Assembly: GCF_000003605.2 (NCBI RefSeq)
Contig: NW_003121676.1
Coordinates: 1 to 40,723 of the forward strand
Direction of reading: 5' to 3'
DNA from: Saccoglossus kowalevskii
Lineage: Eukaryota > Hemichordata > Enteropneusta > Harrimaniidae
DNA length: 40,723 nucleotides
Made by a program: the position numbers and the translations under genes. Below the pieces are notes generated by a model that was not told the origin of the DNA, searched no databases, and was given only the letters and a program-made list of their open reading frames with translations. Positions 23,800 to 35,141 of the stretch are shown here, piece after piece (position 1 is the first letter of the stretch; each line of letters starts with the position of its first letter).

Positions 23800-25926
23800 A
23801 TTATGAGTACACTGTAGTCCAATTGAAAACCTGCATGTAAATGTGCGTATTACAGCTCATTATGAGAAGACCAATTAAAAACCTGCATGTAAATGTGCGT
23901 ATTACAGCTCATTATGAGTAGACCAATTGAAAACCTGCATGTAAATGTTCGTATTACAACTCATTATGAGTAGACCAATCGAAAACCTGGATGTAAATGT
24001 TCGTATTACAGCTCATTGCGGTGCACCAATTGAGAACCTGCATGTAAATGTTCGTATTACAGCTCATTATGAGAAGACCAATTGAAAACGTGCCTGTAAA
24101 TGTGCATATTACAGCTCATTATCATTAGACCAATTGAAAACCTGCATGTAAATGTGCATATTACAGCTCATTGTGAGAAGACGAATTGAAATCCTACATG
24201 TAAATGCACATATTACAGCTCATTATGAGTAGACCAATTGAAAACCTGCTTGTAAATGTTCGTATTACAGCTCATTGCCGTGAACCAATTGAAAACCTGC
24301 ATGTAAATCTTCGTATTACAGCTCATTATGAGTAGACCAATTGAAAACCTGCTTGTAAAATGTTCGTATTACAGCTCATTGCGGCGAACCAATTAAAAAT
24401 CTGCATGTAAATGTTCGTATTACAGCTCATTATGAGTAGACCAATTGAAAACCTGCATGTAAATGTTCGTATTACAGCTCATTATAAGTAGACCAATCGA
24501 AAACCTGGATGTAAATGTTCGTATTACAGCTCATTATGAGTAGTCCAATTGAAAACCTGCATGTAAATGTGCGTATTACAGCTCATTATGAGTAGACCAA
24601 TTGAAAATCTGCATGTAAATGTTCGTATTACAACTCATTATGAGTAGACCAATCGAAAACCTGGATGTAAATGTTCGTATTACATCTCATTATGAGTACA
24701 CTGTAGACCAATTGAAAAGCTGCATGTAAATGTGCGTATTACAGCTCATTATGAGAAGACCAATTAAAAACCTGCAAGGAAATGTGCGTATTACAGCTCA
24801 TTTTGAGTAGACCAATTGAAAACATGCATGTAAATGTTCGTCTTACAGCTCATTGCGGTGCACCAATTGAGAACCTGCATGTAAATGTTCGTATTACAGC
24901 TCATTATGAGAAGACCAATTCAAAAACATCCTGTAAATGTGCAAATTAAAGCTTATTATCAGTAGACCAATTGAAAACCTGCATGTACATGTTCGTATTA
25001 CAGCTCATATGTGAAGACCAATTAAAAACCTACCTGTAAATGGGCATATTACAGCTCAATATGAGTATACCAATTAAAAACCTGCCTGTAAATGTTCGTA
25101 TTACAGCTCATTATGAGAAGACCAATTGAAAACGTGCCTGTAAATGTGCATATTACAGCTCATTATCATTAGACCAATTGAAAACCTGCATGTAAATGTG
25201 CAGATTACAGCTCATTGTGAGAAGACGAATTGAAATCCTACATGTAAATGCACATATTACAGCTCATTATGAGTAGTCCAATTGAAAACCTGCTAGTAAA
25301 TGTTCGTATTACATCTCATTGCCGTGAACCAATTGAAAACCTGCAAGTAAATCTTCGTATTACAGCTCATTATGAGTAGACCAATTGAAAACCTGCTTGT
25401 AAATGTTCGTATTACAGCTCATTGCGGCGAACCAATTAAAAATCTGCATGTAAATGTTCGTATTACAGCTCATTATGAGTAGACCAATTGAAAACCTGCA
25501 TGTAAATGTTCGTATTACAGCTCATTATGAGCAGACCAATCGAAAACCTGGATGTAAATGTTCGTATTACAGCTCATTATGAATAATCCAATTGAAAACC
25601 TGCATGTAAATGTTCGTATTACAGCTCATTATGAGTAGACCAATCGAAAACCTGGATGTAAATTTTAGTATTACAGCTCATTATGAGTAGACCAATTGAA
25701 AACCTTGATGTAAATGTTCGTATTACAGCTCATTATGAGTAGACCAATTAAAAACCAGCAAGTAAATGTGCGTATTACAGCTCATGAGTAGATCAATTGA
25801 AAACCTGCATGTAAATGTTCTTATTACAGCTCATTATCAATAGACCAATTGAAAGCATGCATGTAAATATTCGTATTACAGCTCCTTGTGAGAAGACCAC
25901 TTGAAAACCTGCCTGTAGATGGTCAT
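23800..25926. repeat. Alpha macro-repeat, copy 4 (5' and 3' truncated)
   Basis: Markers are D 23,807, E 24,183, I near 24,484, D 24,696, HindIII 24,949, E 25,227 and GAATAATCC 25,581, matching copy 3 at offset 8970 over the rear half. It lacks two monomers near 24,080 and has a 1-bp insertion near 24,357 (CTTGTAAAATG). It ends inside the first L monomer, whereas copies 1-3 continue through a full L run. Confidence 0.88.
25875..25926. other. Chimeric L monomer at the end of alpha copy 4
   Basis: The monomer begins as an L monomer (CTCCTTGTGAG, ACCACTTG, CCTGTAGATG) identical to 16,905 onward. It ends GGTCAT and is followed by ATTACAGCTCAATATGAG, the context normally found after B monomers such as the one near 39,510. 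The exchange point lies within about 25,917-25,922. Confidence 0.82.
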
Positions 25927-26700
25927 ATTACAGCTCAATATGAGTATACCAATTAAAAACCTGCCTGTAAATGTTCGTATTACAGCTCATTATGAGAAGA
26001 CCAATTGAAAACGTTCCTGTAAATGTGCATATTACAGCTCATTATCATTAGACCAATTGGAAACCTGCATGTAAATGATCGTATTACAGCTCATTGTGAG
26101 AAGACGAATTGAAATCCTACATGTAAATGTACATATTACAGCTCATTATGAGTAGACCAATTGAAAACCTGCTTGTAAATGTTCGTATTACTGCTCATTG
26201 TCGTGAACCAATTGAAAACCTGCATGTAAATCTTCGTATTACAGCTCATTATGAGTAGACCAATTGAAAACCTGCTTGTAAATGTTCGTATTACAGCTCA
26301 ATGCGGCGAACCAATTAAAACTCTGCATGTAAATGTTCGTATTACAGCTCATTATGAGTAGACCAATTGAAAACCTGCATGTAAATGTTCGTATTACAGC
26401 TCATTATAAGTAGACCAATCGAAAACCTGGATGTAAATGTTCGTATTACAGCTCATTATGAGTAGTCCAATTGAAAACCTGCATGTAAATGTTCGTATTA
26501 CAGCTCATTATGAGCAGACCAATTGAAAACCTGCCTGTAAATGTTCGTATTACAGCTCATTATGAGTAGACCAATTGAAAACCTGGATGTAAATGTTCGT
26601 ATTACAGCTCATTATGAGTACACTGTAGTCCAATTGAAAACCTGCATGTAACTGTGCGTATTACAGCTCATTATGAGAAGAGCAATTGAAAACCTGGATG
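25927..26700. repeat. F-E-G-H-I satellite segment
   Basis: The order is GTATACC, B, F, E (26,105), a consensus monomer with CTTG, GTCGTGAACC, H with AAAACTCTGC (26,306), I, AGTAGTCC, GAGCAGACC and D at 26,618. It resembles 22.4-22.8 kb, with offset 3641 at E changing to 3745 at H because two extra monomers are present here. Confidence 0.8.
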
Positions 26701-29105
26701 TAAATGTTCGTATTACAGCTCATTATGAGTAGACCAATTGAAAACCTGCATGTAAATGTTCGTATTACAGCTCATTATGAGTAGACCAATTGAAAACCTG
26801 CCTGTAAATGTTCGTATTACAGCTCATTATGAGTAGACCAATTGAAAACGTGGATGTAAATGTTCGTATTACAGCTCATTATGAGTACACTGTAGTCCAA
26901 TTGAAAACCTGCATGTAAATGTGCGTAATACAGCTCATTATGAGAAGACCAATTACAAACCTGCAAGTAAATGTGCGTATTACAGCTCATTATGAGTAGA
27001 CCAATTGAAAACCTGCATGTAAATGTTCGTATTACAACTCATTATGAGTAGACCAATCGAAAACCTGGATGTAAATGTTCGTATTACAGCTCATTATGTG
27101 TAGACCAATTGAAAACCTGCATGTAAATGTTCGTATTACAGCTCATTATGAGTAGACCATTTGAAAACCTGCCTGTAAATGTTCGTATTACAGCTCATTA
27201 TGAGTAGACCAATTGAAAACCTGCATGTAAATGTTCGTATTACAACTCATTATGAGTAGACCAATCGAAAACCTGGATGTAAATGTTCGTATTACAGCTC
27301 ATTATGAGTACACTGTAGTCCAATTGAAAAACCTGCATGCAAATGTGCGTATTACAGCTCATTATGAGAAGACCAATTAAAAACCTGCAAGTAAATGTGC
27401 GTATTACAGCTCATTTTGAGTAGACCAATTGAAAACATGCATGTAAATGTTCGTATTACAGCTCATTGCGGTGCACCAATTGAGAACCTGCATGTAAATG
27501 TTCGTGTTACAGCTCATTATGAGTAGACCAATTGAAAACCTGCATGTAAATGTTCGTATTACAACTCATTATGAGTAGAACAATCGAAAACCTGGATGTA
27601 AATGTTCGTATTACAGCTCATTATGAGTAGACCAATTGAAAACCTGCATGTAAATGTTCGTATTACAGCTCATTATGAGTAGACCAATTGAAAACCTGCC
27701 TGTAAATGTTCGTATTACAGCTCATTATGAGTAGACCAATTGAAAACCTGGATGTAAATGTTCGTATTACAGCTCATTATGAGTACACTGTAGTCCAATT
27801 GAAAACCTGCATGCAAATGTGCGTATTACAGCTCATTATGAGAAGACCAATTAAAAACCTGCAAGTAAATGTGCGTATTACAGCTCATTTTGAGTAGACC
27901 AATTAAAAACATGCATGTAAATGTTCGTAATACAGCTCATTGCGGTGCACCAATTGAGAACCTGCATGTAAATGTTCGTATTACGGCTCATTATGAGAAG
28001 ACCAATTGAAAACCTGCCTGTAAATGTTCGTATTACAGCTCATTGTGAGAAGACATATTGAAATCCTACATGTAAATGTACATATTACAGCTCATTATGA
28101 GTAGACCAATTGAAAACCTGCTTGTAAATGTTCGTATTACAGCTCATTGCCAAGAACCAATTGAAAACCTTCATGTAAATGTGCGTATTACAGCTCATTA
28201 TGAGAAGAGTAATTAAAAACCTGCAAGAAAATGTGCGTATTACAGCTCACTTTGAGAAGACCAATCGAAAACATGCATGTAAATGTTCGTATTACAGCTC
28301 ATTGCGGTGCACCAATTGAGAACCTGCATGTAAATGTTCGTATTACAGCTCATTGTGAGTAGACCAATTGAAAACCTGCATTTAAATGTTCGTATTACAG
28401 CTCATTGCGGTGGACCAATTGAAAACCTGCATGTAAATCTTCGTATTACAGCTCATTATCTGTTGACCAATTAAAAACCTGCATGTAAATGTTCGTATTA
28501 CAGCTCATTATGAGTAGACCAATTGAAAACCTGGATGTAAATGTTCGTATTACAGCTCCTGGTGAGACCACTTGAAAACCTGCCTGTAAATGTGCATATT
28601 GCAGCTCATTATGAGTGAACCAATTAAAAATCTGCATGTAAATGTTCGTATTACAGCTCATTATGAGTAGACCAATTGAAAACCTGCATGTAAATGTTCG
28701 TATTACAGCTCATTATGAGTAGACCAATTGAAAACCTGCCTGTAAATGTTCGTATTACAGCTCATTATCAGTAGACCAATTGAAAACCTGGATGTAAATG
28801 TTCGTATTACAGCTCATTATGAGTACACTGTAGTCCAATTGAAAACCTGCATGTAAATGTGCGTATTACAGCTCATTATGAGAAGAGCAATTGAAAACCT
28901 GATGTAAATGTGCGTATTACAGCTCATTTTGAGTAGACCAATTGAAACATGCATGTAAATGTTCGTATTACAGCTCATTGCGGTGCACCAATTGAGAACC
29001 TGCATGTAAATGTTCGTATTACGGCTCATTATGAGAAGACCAATTCAAAAACATCCTGTAAATGTGCATATTAAAGCTTATTATCAGTAGACCAATTGAA
29101 AACCT
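26701..29105. repeat. Second copy of the 18.25-21.54 kb block, with an 886-bp internal deletion
   Basis: The left part (to about 27,500) matches 18,250-19,050 at offset 8451 (D 26,885 and 27,308). The right part matches 19,861-21,540 at offset 7565. The switch lies in the shared M-C pair at about 27,420-27,500. The offset difference of 886 bp is the stretch around 19.05-19.93 kb, which is missing here. Confidence 0.88.
27811..27818 (+). promoter_or_regulatory. Octamer-like motif ATGCAAAT (13 exact copies), function unproven
   Basis: The consensus ATGTAAAT changes to ATGCAAAT at 1139, 11620, 18885, 20246, 21545, 27337, 27811, 29219, 30062, 33341, 34911, 37727 and 40445. Eleven of these lie in D monomers, normally 28 bp after the GTACACTGTA start; the exceptions are 11620 and 21545. 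ATGCAAAT is the classical POU/Oct-factor octamer in animals. Whether anything binds here is unknown, and an 8-mer one base from the consensus is expected to arise by chance in an array this large. Confidence 0.25.
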
Positions 29106-29757
29106 GCCTGTAAATGTTCGTATTACAGCTCATTATGAGTAGACCAATTGAAAACCTGGATGTAAATGTTCGTATTACAGCTCATTATGAGTACACTGTA
29201 GTCCAATTGAAAACCTGCATGCAAATGTGCGTATTACAGCTCATTATGAGAAGACCAATTAAAAACCTGCAAGTAAATGTGCGTATTACAGCTCATTTTG
29301 AGTAGACCAATTAAAAACATGCATGTAAATGTTCGTAATACATCTCATTGCGGTGCACCAATTGAGAACCTGCATGTAAATGTTCGTATTACGGCTCATT
29401 ATGAGAAGACCAATTGAAAACCTGCCTGTAAATGTTCGTATTACAGCTCATTGTGAGAAGACATATTGAAATCCTACATGTAAATGTACATATTACAGCT
29501 CATTATGAGTAGACCAATTGAAAACCTGCTTGTAAATGTTCGTATTACAGCTCATTGCCAAGAACCAATTGAAAACCTTCATGTAAATGTGCGTATTACA
29601 GCTCATTATGAGAAGAGTAATTAAAAACCTGCAAGAAAATGTGCGTATTACAGCTCACTTTGAGAAGACCAATCGAAAACATGCATGTAAATGTTCGTAT
29701 TACAGCTCATTGCGGTGCACCAATTGAGAACCTGCATGTAAATGTTCGTATCACAGC
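29106..29757. repeat. Tandem copy of 27,698-28,349 (offset 1408 bp)
   Basis: D 27,783 and 29,191, GACATATTGAAATCC 28,055 and 29,463, GCCAAGAACC and the AGAGTAATT-M-C series all coincide at 1408 bp. The related region 20,133-20,784 is a third copy. One private difference is ACATCTC for ACAGCTC near 29,341. Confidence 0.85.
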
Positions 29758-29818
29758 TCATTATGAGTAGACCAATTGAAAACCTGCCTGTAAATGTTCG
29801 TATTACAGCTCATTATGA

Positions 29819-30292
29819 GTACACTGTAGTCCAATTGAAAACCTGCATGTAAATGTGCGTATTACAACTCATTATGAGAAGACCAATTAAAAACCTTCAA
29901 GTATATGTGCGTATTACAGCTCATTATGAGTAGACCAATTGAAAACCTGCATGTAAATGTTCGTATTACAACTCATTATGAGTAGACCAATCGAAAACCT
30001 GGATGTAAATGTTCGTATTACAGCTCATTATGAGTACACTGTAGTCCAATTGAAAACCTGCATGCAAATGTGCGTATTACAGCTCATTATGAGAAGACCA
30101 ATTAAAAACCTGCAAGTAAATGTGCATATTACAGCTTATTTTGAGTAGACCAATTGAAAACATGCATGTAAATGTTCGTATTACAGCTCATTGCGGTGCA
30201 CCAATTGAGAACCTGCATGTAAATGTTCGTATTACGGCTCATTATGAGAAGACCAATTCAAAAGCATCCTGTAAATGTGCATATTAAAGCTT
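29819..30292. repeat. Beta higher-order core, copy 2
   Basis: D 29,819, D 30,034 and HindIII 30,287 have the 215/253-bp spacing. Private variants AAGTATATG, GTGCATATTACAGCTTATT and AAAGCATCCTG are shared with the core at 33,098. The whole interval of about 29,758-30,370 matches 33,037-33,645 at offset 3279. Confidence 0.88.
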
Positions 30293-30370
30293 ATTATCAG
30301 TAGACCAATTGAAAACCTGCATGTAAATGTTCGTATTACAGCTCATTATGAGAAGACCAATTAAAAACTT

Positions 30371-33030
30371 GCCTGTAAATGGGCATATTACAGCTCAATA
30401 TGAGTATACCAATTAAAAACCTGCCTGTAAATGTTCGCATTACAGCTCATTATCATTAGACCAATTGAAAACCTGCATGTAAATGTTCGTATTACAGCTC
30501 ATTGTGAGAATACGAATTGAAATCCTACATGTAAATGTACATATTACAGCTCATTATGAGTAGACCAATTGAAAACCTGCTTGTAAATGTTCGTATTACA
30601 GCTCATTTTGAGTAGACCAATTGAAAACCTGCATGTAAATGTTCGTATTACAGCTCATTATCTGTAGACCAATTAAAAAACTGCATGTAAATGTTCGTAT
30701 TAGAGCTCATTATGAGTAGACCAATTGAAAACCTGGATGTAAATGTTCGTATTACAGCTCCTGGTGTGAAGACCACTTGAAAACCTGCCTGTAAATGTGA
30801 ATATTGCAGCTCATTATGAGTGAACCAATTAAAAATCTGCATGTAAATGTTCGTATTACAGCTCATTATGAGTAGACCAATTGAAAACCTGCATGTAAAT
30901 GTTCGTATCACAGCTCATTATGAGTAGACCAATTGAAAACCTGTGTGTAAATGTTCGTATTACAGCTCATTGTGAGAATACGAATTGAAATCCTACATGT
31001 AAATGTACATATTACAGCTCATTATGAGTAGACCAATTGAAAACCTGCTTGTAAATGTTCGTATTACAGCTCATTGCCGTGAACCAATTGAAAACCTTCA
31101 TGTAAATGTGCGTATTATAGCTCATTATGAGAAGAGTAATTAGAAACCTGCAAGAAAATGTGCGTATTACAGCTCACTTTGAGTAGACAATTGAAAACAT
31201 GCATGTAAATGTTCGTATTACAGCTCATTGCGGTGCACCAATTGAGAACCTGCATGTAAATGTTCGTATTACAGCTCATTTTGAGTAGACCAATTGAAAA
31301 CCTGGATGTAAATGTTCGTATTACAGCTCCTGGTGTGAAGACCACTTGAAAACCTGCCTGTAAATGTGCACATTGCAGCTCATTATGAGTGAACCAACTA
31401 AAAATCTGCATGTAAATGTTCGTATTACAGCTCATTATGAGTAGACCAATTGAAAACCTGCATGTAAATGTTCGTATCACAGCTCATTATGAGTAGACCA
31501 ATTGAAAACCTGCCTGTAAATGTTCGCATTACAGCTCATTATCATTAGACCAATTGAAAACCTGCATGTAAATGTTCGTATTACAGCTCATTGTGAGAAT
31601 ACGAATTGAAATCCTACATGTAAATGTACATATTACAGCTCATTATGAGTAGACCAATTGAAAACCTGCTTGTAAATGTTCGTATTACAGCTCATTGCCG
31701 TGAACCAATTGAAAACCTTCATGTAAATGTGCGTATTACAGCTCATTATGAGAAGAGTAATTAGAAACCTGCAAGAAAATGTGCGTATTACAGCTCACTT
31801 TGAGTAGGCAATTGAAAACATGCATGTAAATGTTCGTATTACAGCTCATTGCGGTGCACCAATTGAGAACCTGCATGTAAATGTTGGTATTACAGCTCAT
31901 TTTGAGTAGACCAATTGAAAACCTGCATGTAAATGTTCGTATTACAGCTCATTGCGGTGGACCAATTGAAAACCTGCATGTAAATGTTCGTATTACAGCT
32001 CATTATCTGTAGACCAATTAAAAAACTGCATGTAAATGTTCGTATTAGAGCTCATTATGAGTAGACCAATTGAAAACCTGGATGTAAATGTTCGTATTAC
32101 AGCTCCTGGTGTGAAGACCACTTGAAAACCTGCCTGTAAATGTGCATATTGCAGCTCATTATGAGTGAACCAATTAAAAATCTGCATGTAAATGTTCGTA
32201 TTACAGCTCATTATGAGAAGACCAATTAAAAACTTGCCTGTAAATGGGCATATTACAGCTCAATATGAGTATACCAATTAAAAACCTGTCTGTAAATGTT
32301 CGCATTACAGCTCATTATCATTAGACCAATTGAAAACCTGCATGTAAATGTTCGTATTACAGCTCATTGTGAGAATACGAATTGAAATCCTACATGTAAA
32401 TGTACATATTACAGCTCATTATGAGTAGACCAATTGAAAACCTGCTTGTAAATGTTCGTATTACAGCTCGTTGCCGTGAACCAATTGAAAACCTTCATGT
32501 AAATGTGCGTATTACAGCTCATTATGAGAAGAGTAATTAGAAACCTGCAAGAAAATGTGCGTATTACAGCTCACTTTGAGTAGACCAATTGAAAACATGC
32601 ATGTAAATGTTCGTATTACAGCTCATTGCGGTGCACCAATTGAGAACCTGCTTGTAAATGTTCGTATTACAGCTCATTTTGAGTAGACCAATTGAAAACC
32701 TGCATGTAAATGTTCGTATTACAGCTCATTGCGGTGGACCAATTGAAAACCTGCATGTAAATGTTCGTATTACAGCTCATTATCTGTAGACCAATTAAAA
32801 AACTGCATGTAAATGTTCGTATTGGAGCTCATTATGAGTAGACCAATTGAAAACCTGGATGTAAATATTCGTATTACAGCTCCTGGTGTGATGACCACTT
32901 GAAAACCTGCCTGTAAATGTGCATATTGCAGCTCATTATGAGTGAACCAATTAAAAATCTGCATGTAAATGTTCGTATTACAGCTCATTATGAGTAGACC
33001 AATTGAAAACCTGCATGTAAATGTTCGTAT
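30371..33030. repeat. J/K-rich region of short higher-order repeats
   Basis: E monomers at 30,514, 30,982, 31,603 and 32,379 all read GAATACGAATTG. J monomers lie at 30,758, 31,327, 32,103 and 32,880. Blocks recur at offset 776-777 (31.57-32.21 and 32.35-32.99 kb). Related blocks lie downstream: 30.63-31.28 kb matches 36.10-36.76 kb at offset 5472, and 31.57-32.21 kb matches 36.42-37.07 kb at offset 4851. Most monomers ahead of each A-J-K module carry ATTAGAGCTC, a SacI site (ATTGGAGCTC near 32,822). Confidence 0.85.
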
Positions 33031-33097
33031 CACAGCTCATTATGAGTAGACCAATTGAAAACCTGCCTGTAAATGTTCGTATTACAGCTCATTATGA

Positions 33098-33571
33098 GTA
33101 CACTGTAGTCCAATTGAAAACCTGCATGTAAATGTGCGTATTACAACTCATTATGAGAAGACCAATTAAAAACCTGCAAGTATATGTGCGTATTACAGCT
33201 CATTATGAGTAGACCAATTGAAAATCTGCATGTAAATGTTCGTATTACGACTCATTATGAGTAGACCAATCGAAAACCTGGATGTAAATGTTCGTATTAC
33301 AGCTCATTATGAGTACACTGTAGTCCAATTGAAAACCTGCATGCAAATGTGCGTATTACAGCTCATTATGAGAAGACCAATTAAAAACCTGCAAGTAAAT
33401 GTGCATATTACAGCTTATTTTGAGTAGACCAATTGAAAACATGCATGTAAATGTTCGTATTACAGCTCATTGCGGTGCACCAATTGAGAACCTGCATGTA
33501 AATGTTCGTATTACGGCTCATTATGAGAAGACCAATTCAAAAGCATCCTGTAAATGTGCATATTAAAGCTT
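33098..33571. repeat. Beta higher-order core, copy 3
   Basis: D 33,098, D 33,313 and HindIII 33,566 have the 215/253-bp spacing. It lies 3279 bp after copy 2 and shares its private variants. A private change GTATTACGACTC occurs near 33,242. Confidence 0.88.
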
Positions 33572-34667
33572 ATTATCAGTAGACCAATTGAAAACCTGCA
33601 TGTAAATGTTCGTATTACAGCTCATTATGAGAAGACCAATTAAAAACCTGCCTGTAAATGTGCATATTGCAGCTCATTATGAGTGAACCAATTAAAAATC
33701 TGCATGTAAATGTTCGTATTACAGCTCATTATGAGTAGACCAATTGAAAACCTGCATGTAAATGTTCGTATCACAGCTCATTATGAGTAGACCAATTGAA
33801 AACCTGCCTGTAAATGTTCGCATTACAGCTCATTATCATTAGACCAATTGAAAACCTGCATGTAAATGTTCGTATTACAGCTCATTGTGAGAATACGAAT
33901 TGAAATCCTACATGTAAATGTACATATTACAGCTCATTATGAGTAGACCAATTGAAAACCTGCTTGTAAATGTTCGTATTACAGCTCATTGCCGTGAACC
34001 AATTGAAAACCTTCATGTAAATGTGCGTATTACAGCTCATTATGAGAAGAGTAATTAAAAACCTGCAAGAAAATGTGCGTATTACAGCTCACGTTGAGTA
34101 GACCAATTGAAAACATGCATGTAAATGTTCGTATTACAGCTCATTGCGGTGCACCAATTGAGAACCTGCATGTGAATGTTCGTATTACAGCTCATTTTGA
34201 GTAGACCAATTGAAAACCTGCATGTAAATGTTCGTATTACAGCTCATTGCGGCGGACCAATTGAAAACCTGCATGTAAATCTTCGTATTACAGCTCATTA
34301 TCTGTAGACCAATTAAAAACCTGCATGTAAATGTTCGTATTACAGCTCATTATGAGTAGACCAATTGAAAACCTGGATGTAAATGTTCGTATTACAGCTC
34401 CTAGTGTGAAGACCACTTGAAAACCTGCCTGTAAATGTTCATATTGCAGCTCATTATGAGTGAACCAATTAAAAATCTGCATGTAAATGTTCGTATTACA
34501 GCTCATTATGAGTAGACCAATTGAAAACCTGCAAGTAAATGTTCGTATTACAGCTCATTATGAGTAGACCAATTGAAAACCTGTCTGTAAATGTTCGTAT
34601 TACAGCTGATTATGAGTAGACCAATTGAAAACCTGGATGTAAATGTTCGTATTACAGCTCATTATGA
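33572..34667. repeat. Rear part of a beta higher-order repeat
   Basis: After the HindIII dimer this contains a consensus monomer, a B monomer switching to K-type context (GTGCATATTGCAGC near 33,660), F, E (33,897), G, AGAGTAATT, M, C, GCGGCGGACC, ATCTGTAG, consensus, J (34,398, with CCTAGTG) and K. The GTATACC monomer and its neighbour present in other copies are absent, giving offset 1570 before and 1466 after relative to the next unit. Confidence 0.8.
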
Positions 34668-35141
34668 GTACACTGTAGTCCAATTGAAAACCTGCAAGTA
34701 AATGTGCGTATTACAGCTCATTATGAGAAGACCAATTAAAAACCTGCAAGTAAATGTGCGTATTACAGCTCATTATGAGTAGACCAATTGAAAACCTGCA
34801 TGTAAATGTTCGTATTACAACTCATTATGAGTAGACCAATCGAAAACCTGGATGTAAATGTTCGTATTACAGCTCATTATGAGTACACTGTAGTCCAATT
34901 GAAAACCTGCATGCAAATGTGCGTATTACAGCTCATTATGAGAAGACCAATTAAAAACCTGCAAGTAAATGTGCGTATTACAGCTCATTTTGAGTAGACC
35001 AATTGAAAACATGCATGTAAATGTTCGTATTACAGCTCATTGCGGTGCACCAATTGAGAACCTGCATGTAAATGTTCGTATTACGGCTCATTATGAGAAG
35101 ACCAATTCAAAAACATCCTGTAAATGTGCATATTAAAGCTT
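34668..35141. repeat. Beta higher-order core, copy 4
   Basis: D 34,668, D 34,883 and HindIII 35,136 have the 215/253-bp spacing. It belongs to a larger block, about 34,560-36,065, that recurs at 37,376-38,881 at offset 2816 (E 35,363 to 38,179; J 35,866 to 38,681). Confidence 0.88.

Noticed and set aside
31115-31480. Open frames of 60-121 codons on both strands, including the longest at 31,115-31,480 (minus) and many near-identical 63- to 87-codon ones
   Set aside because: Each is a read-through of two to seven satellite monomers, ends at the stop built into the consensus, has no gene-like context and recurs only because the block is duplicated.
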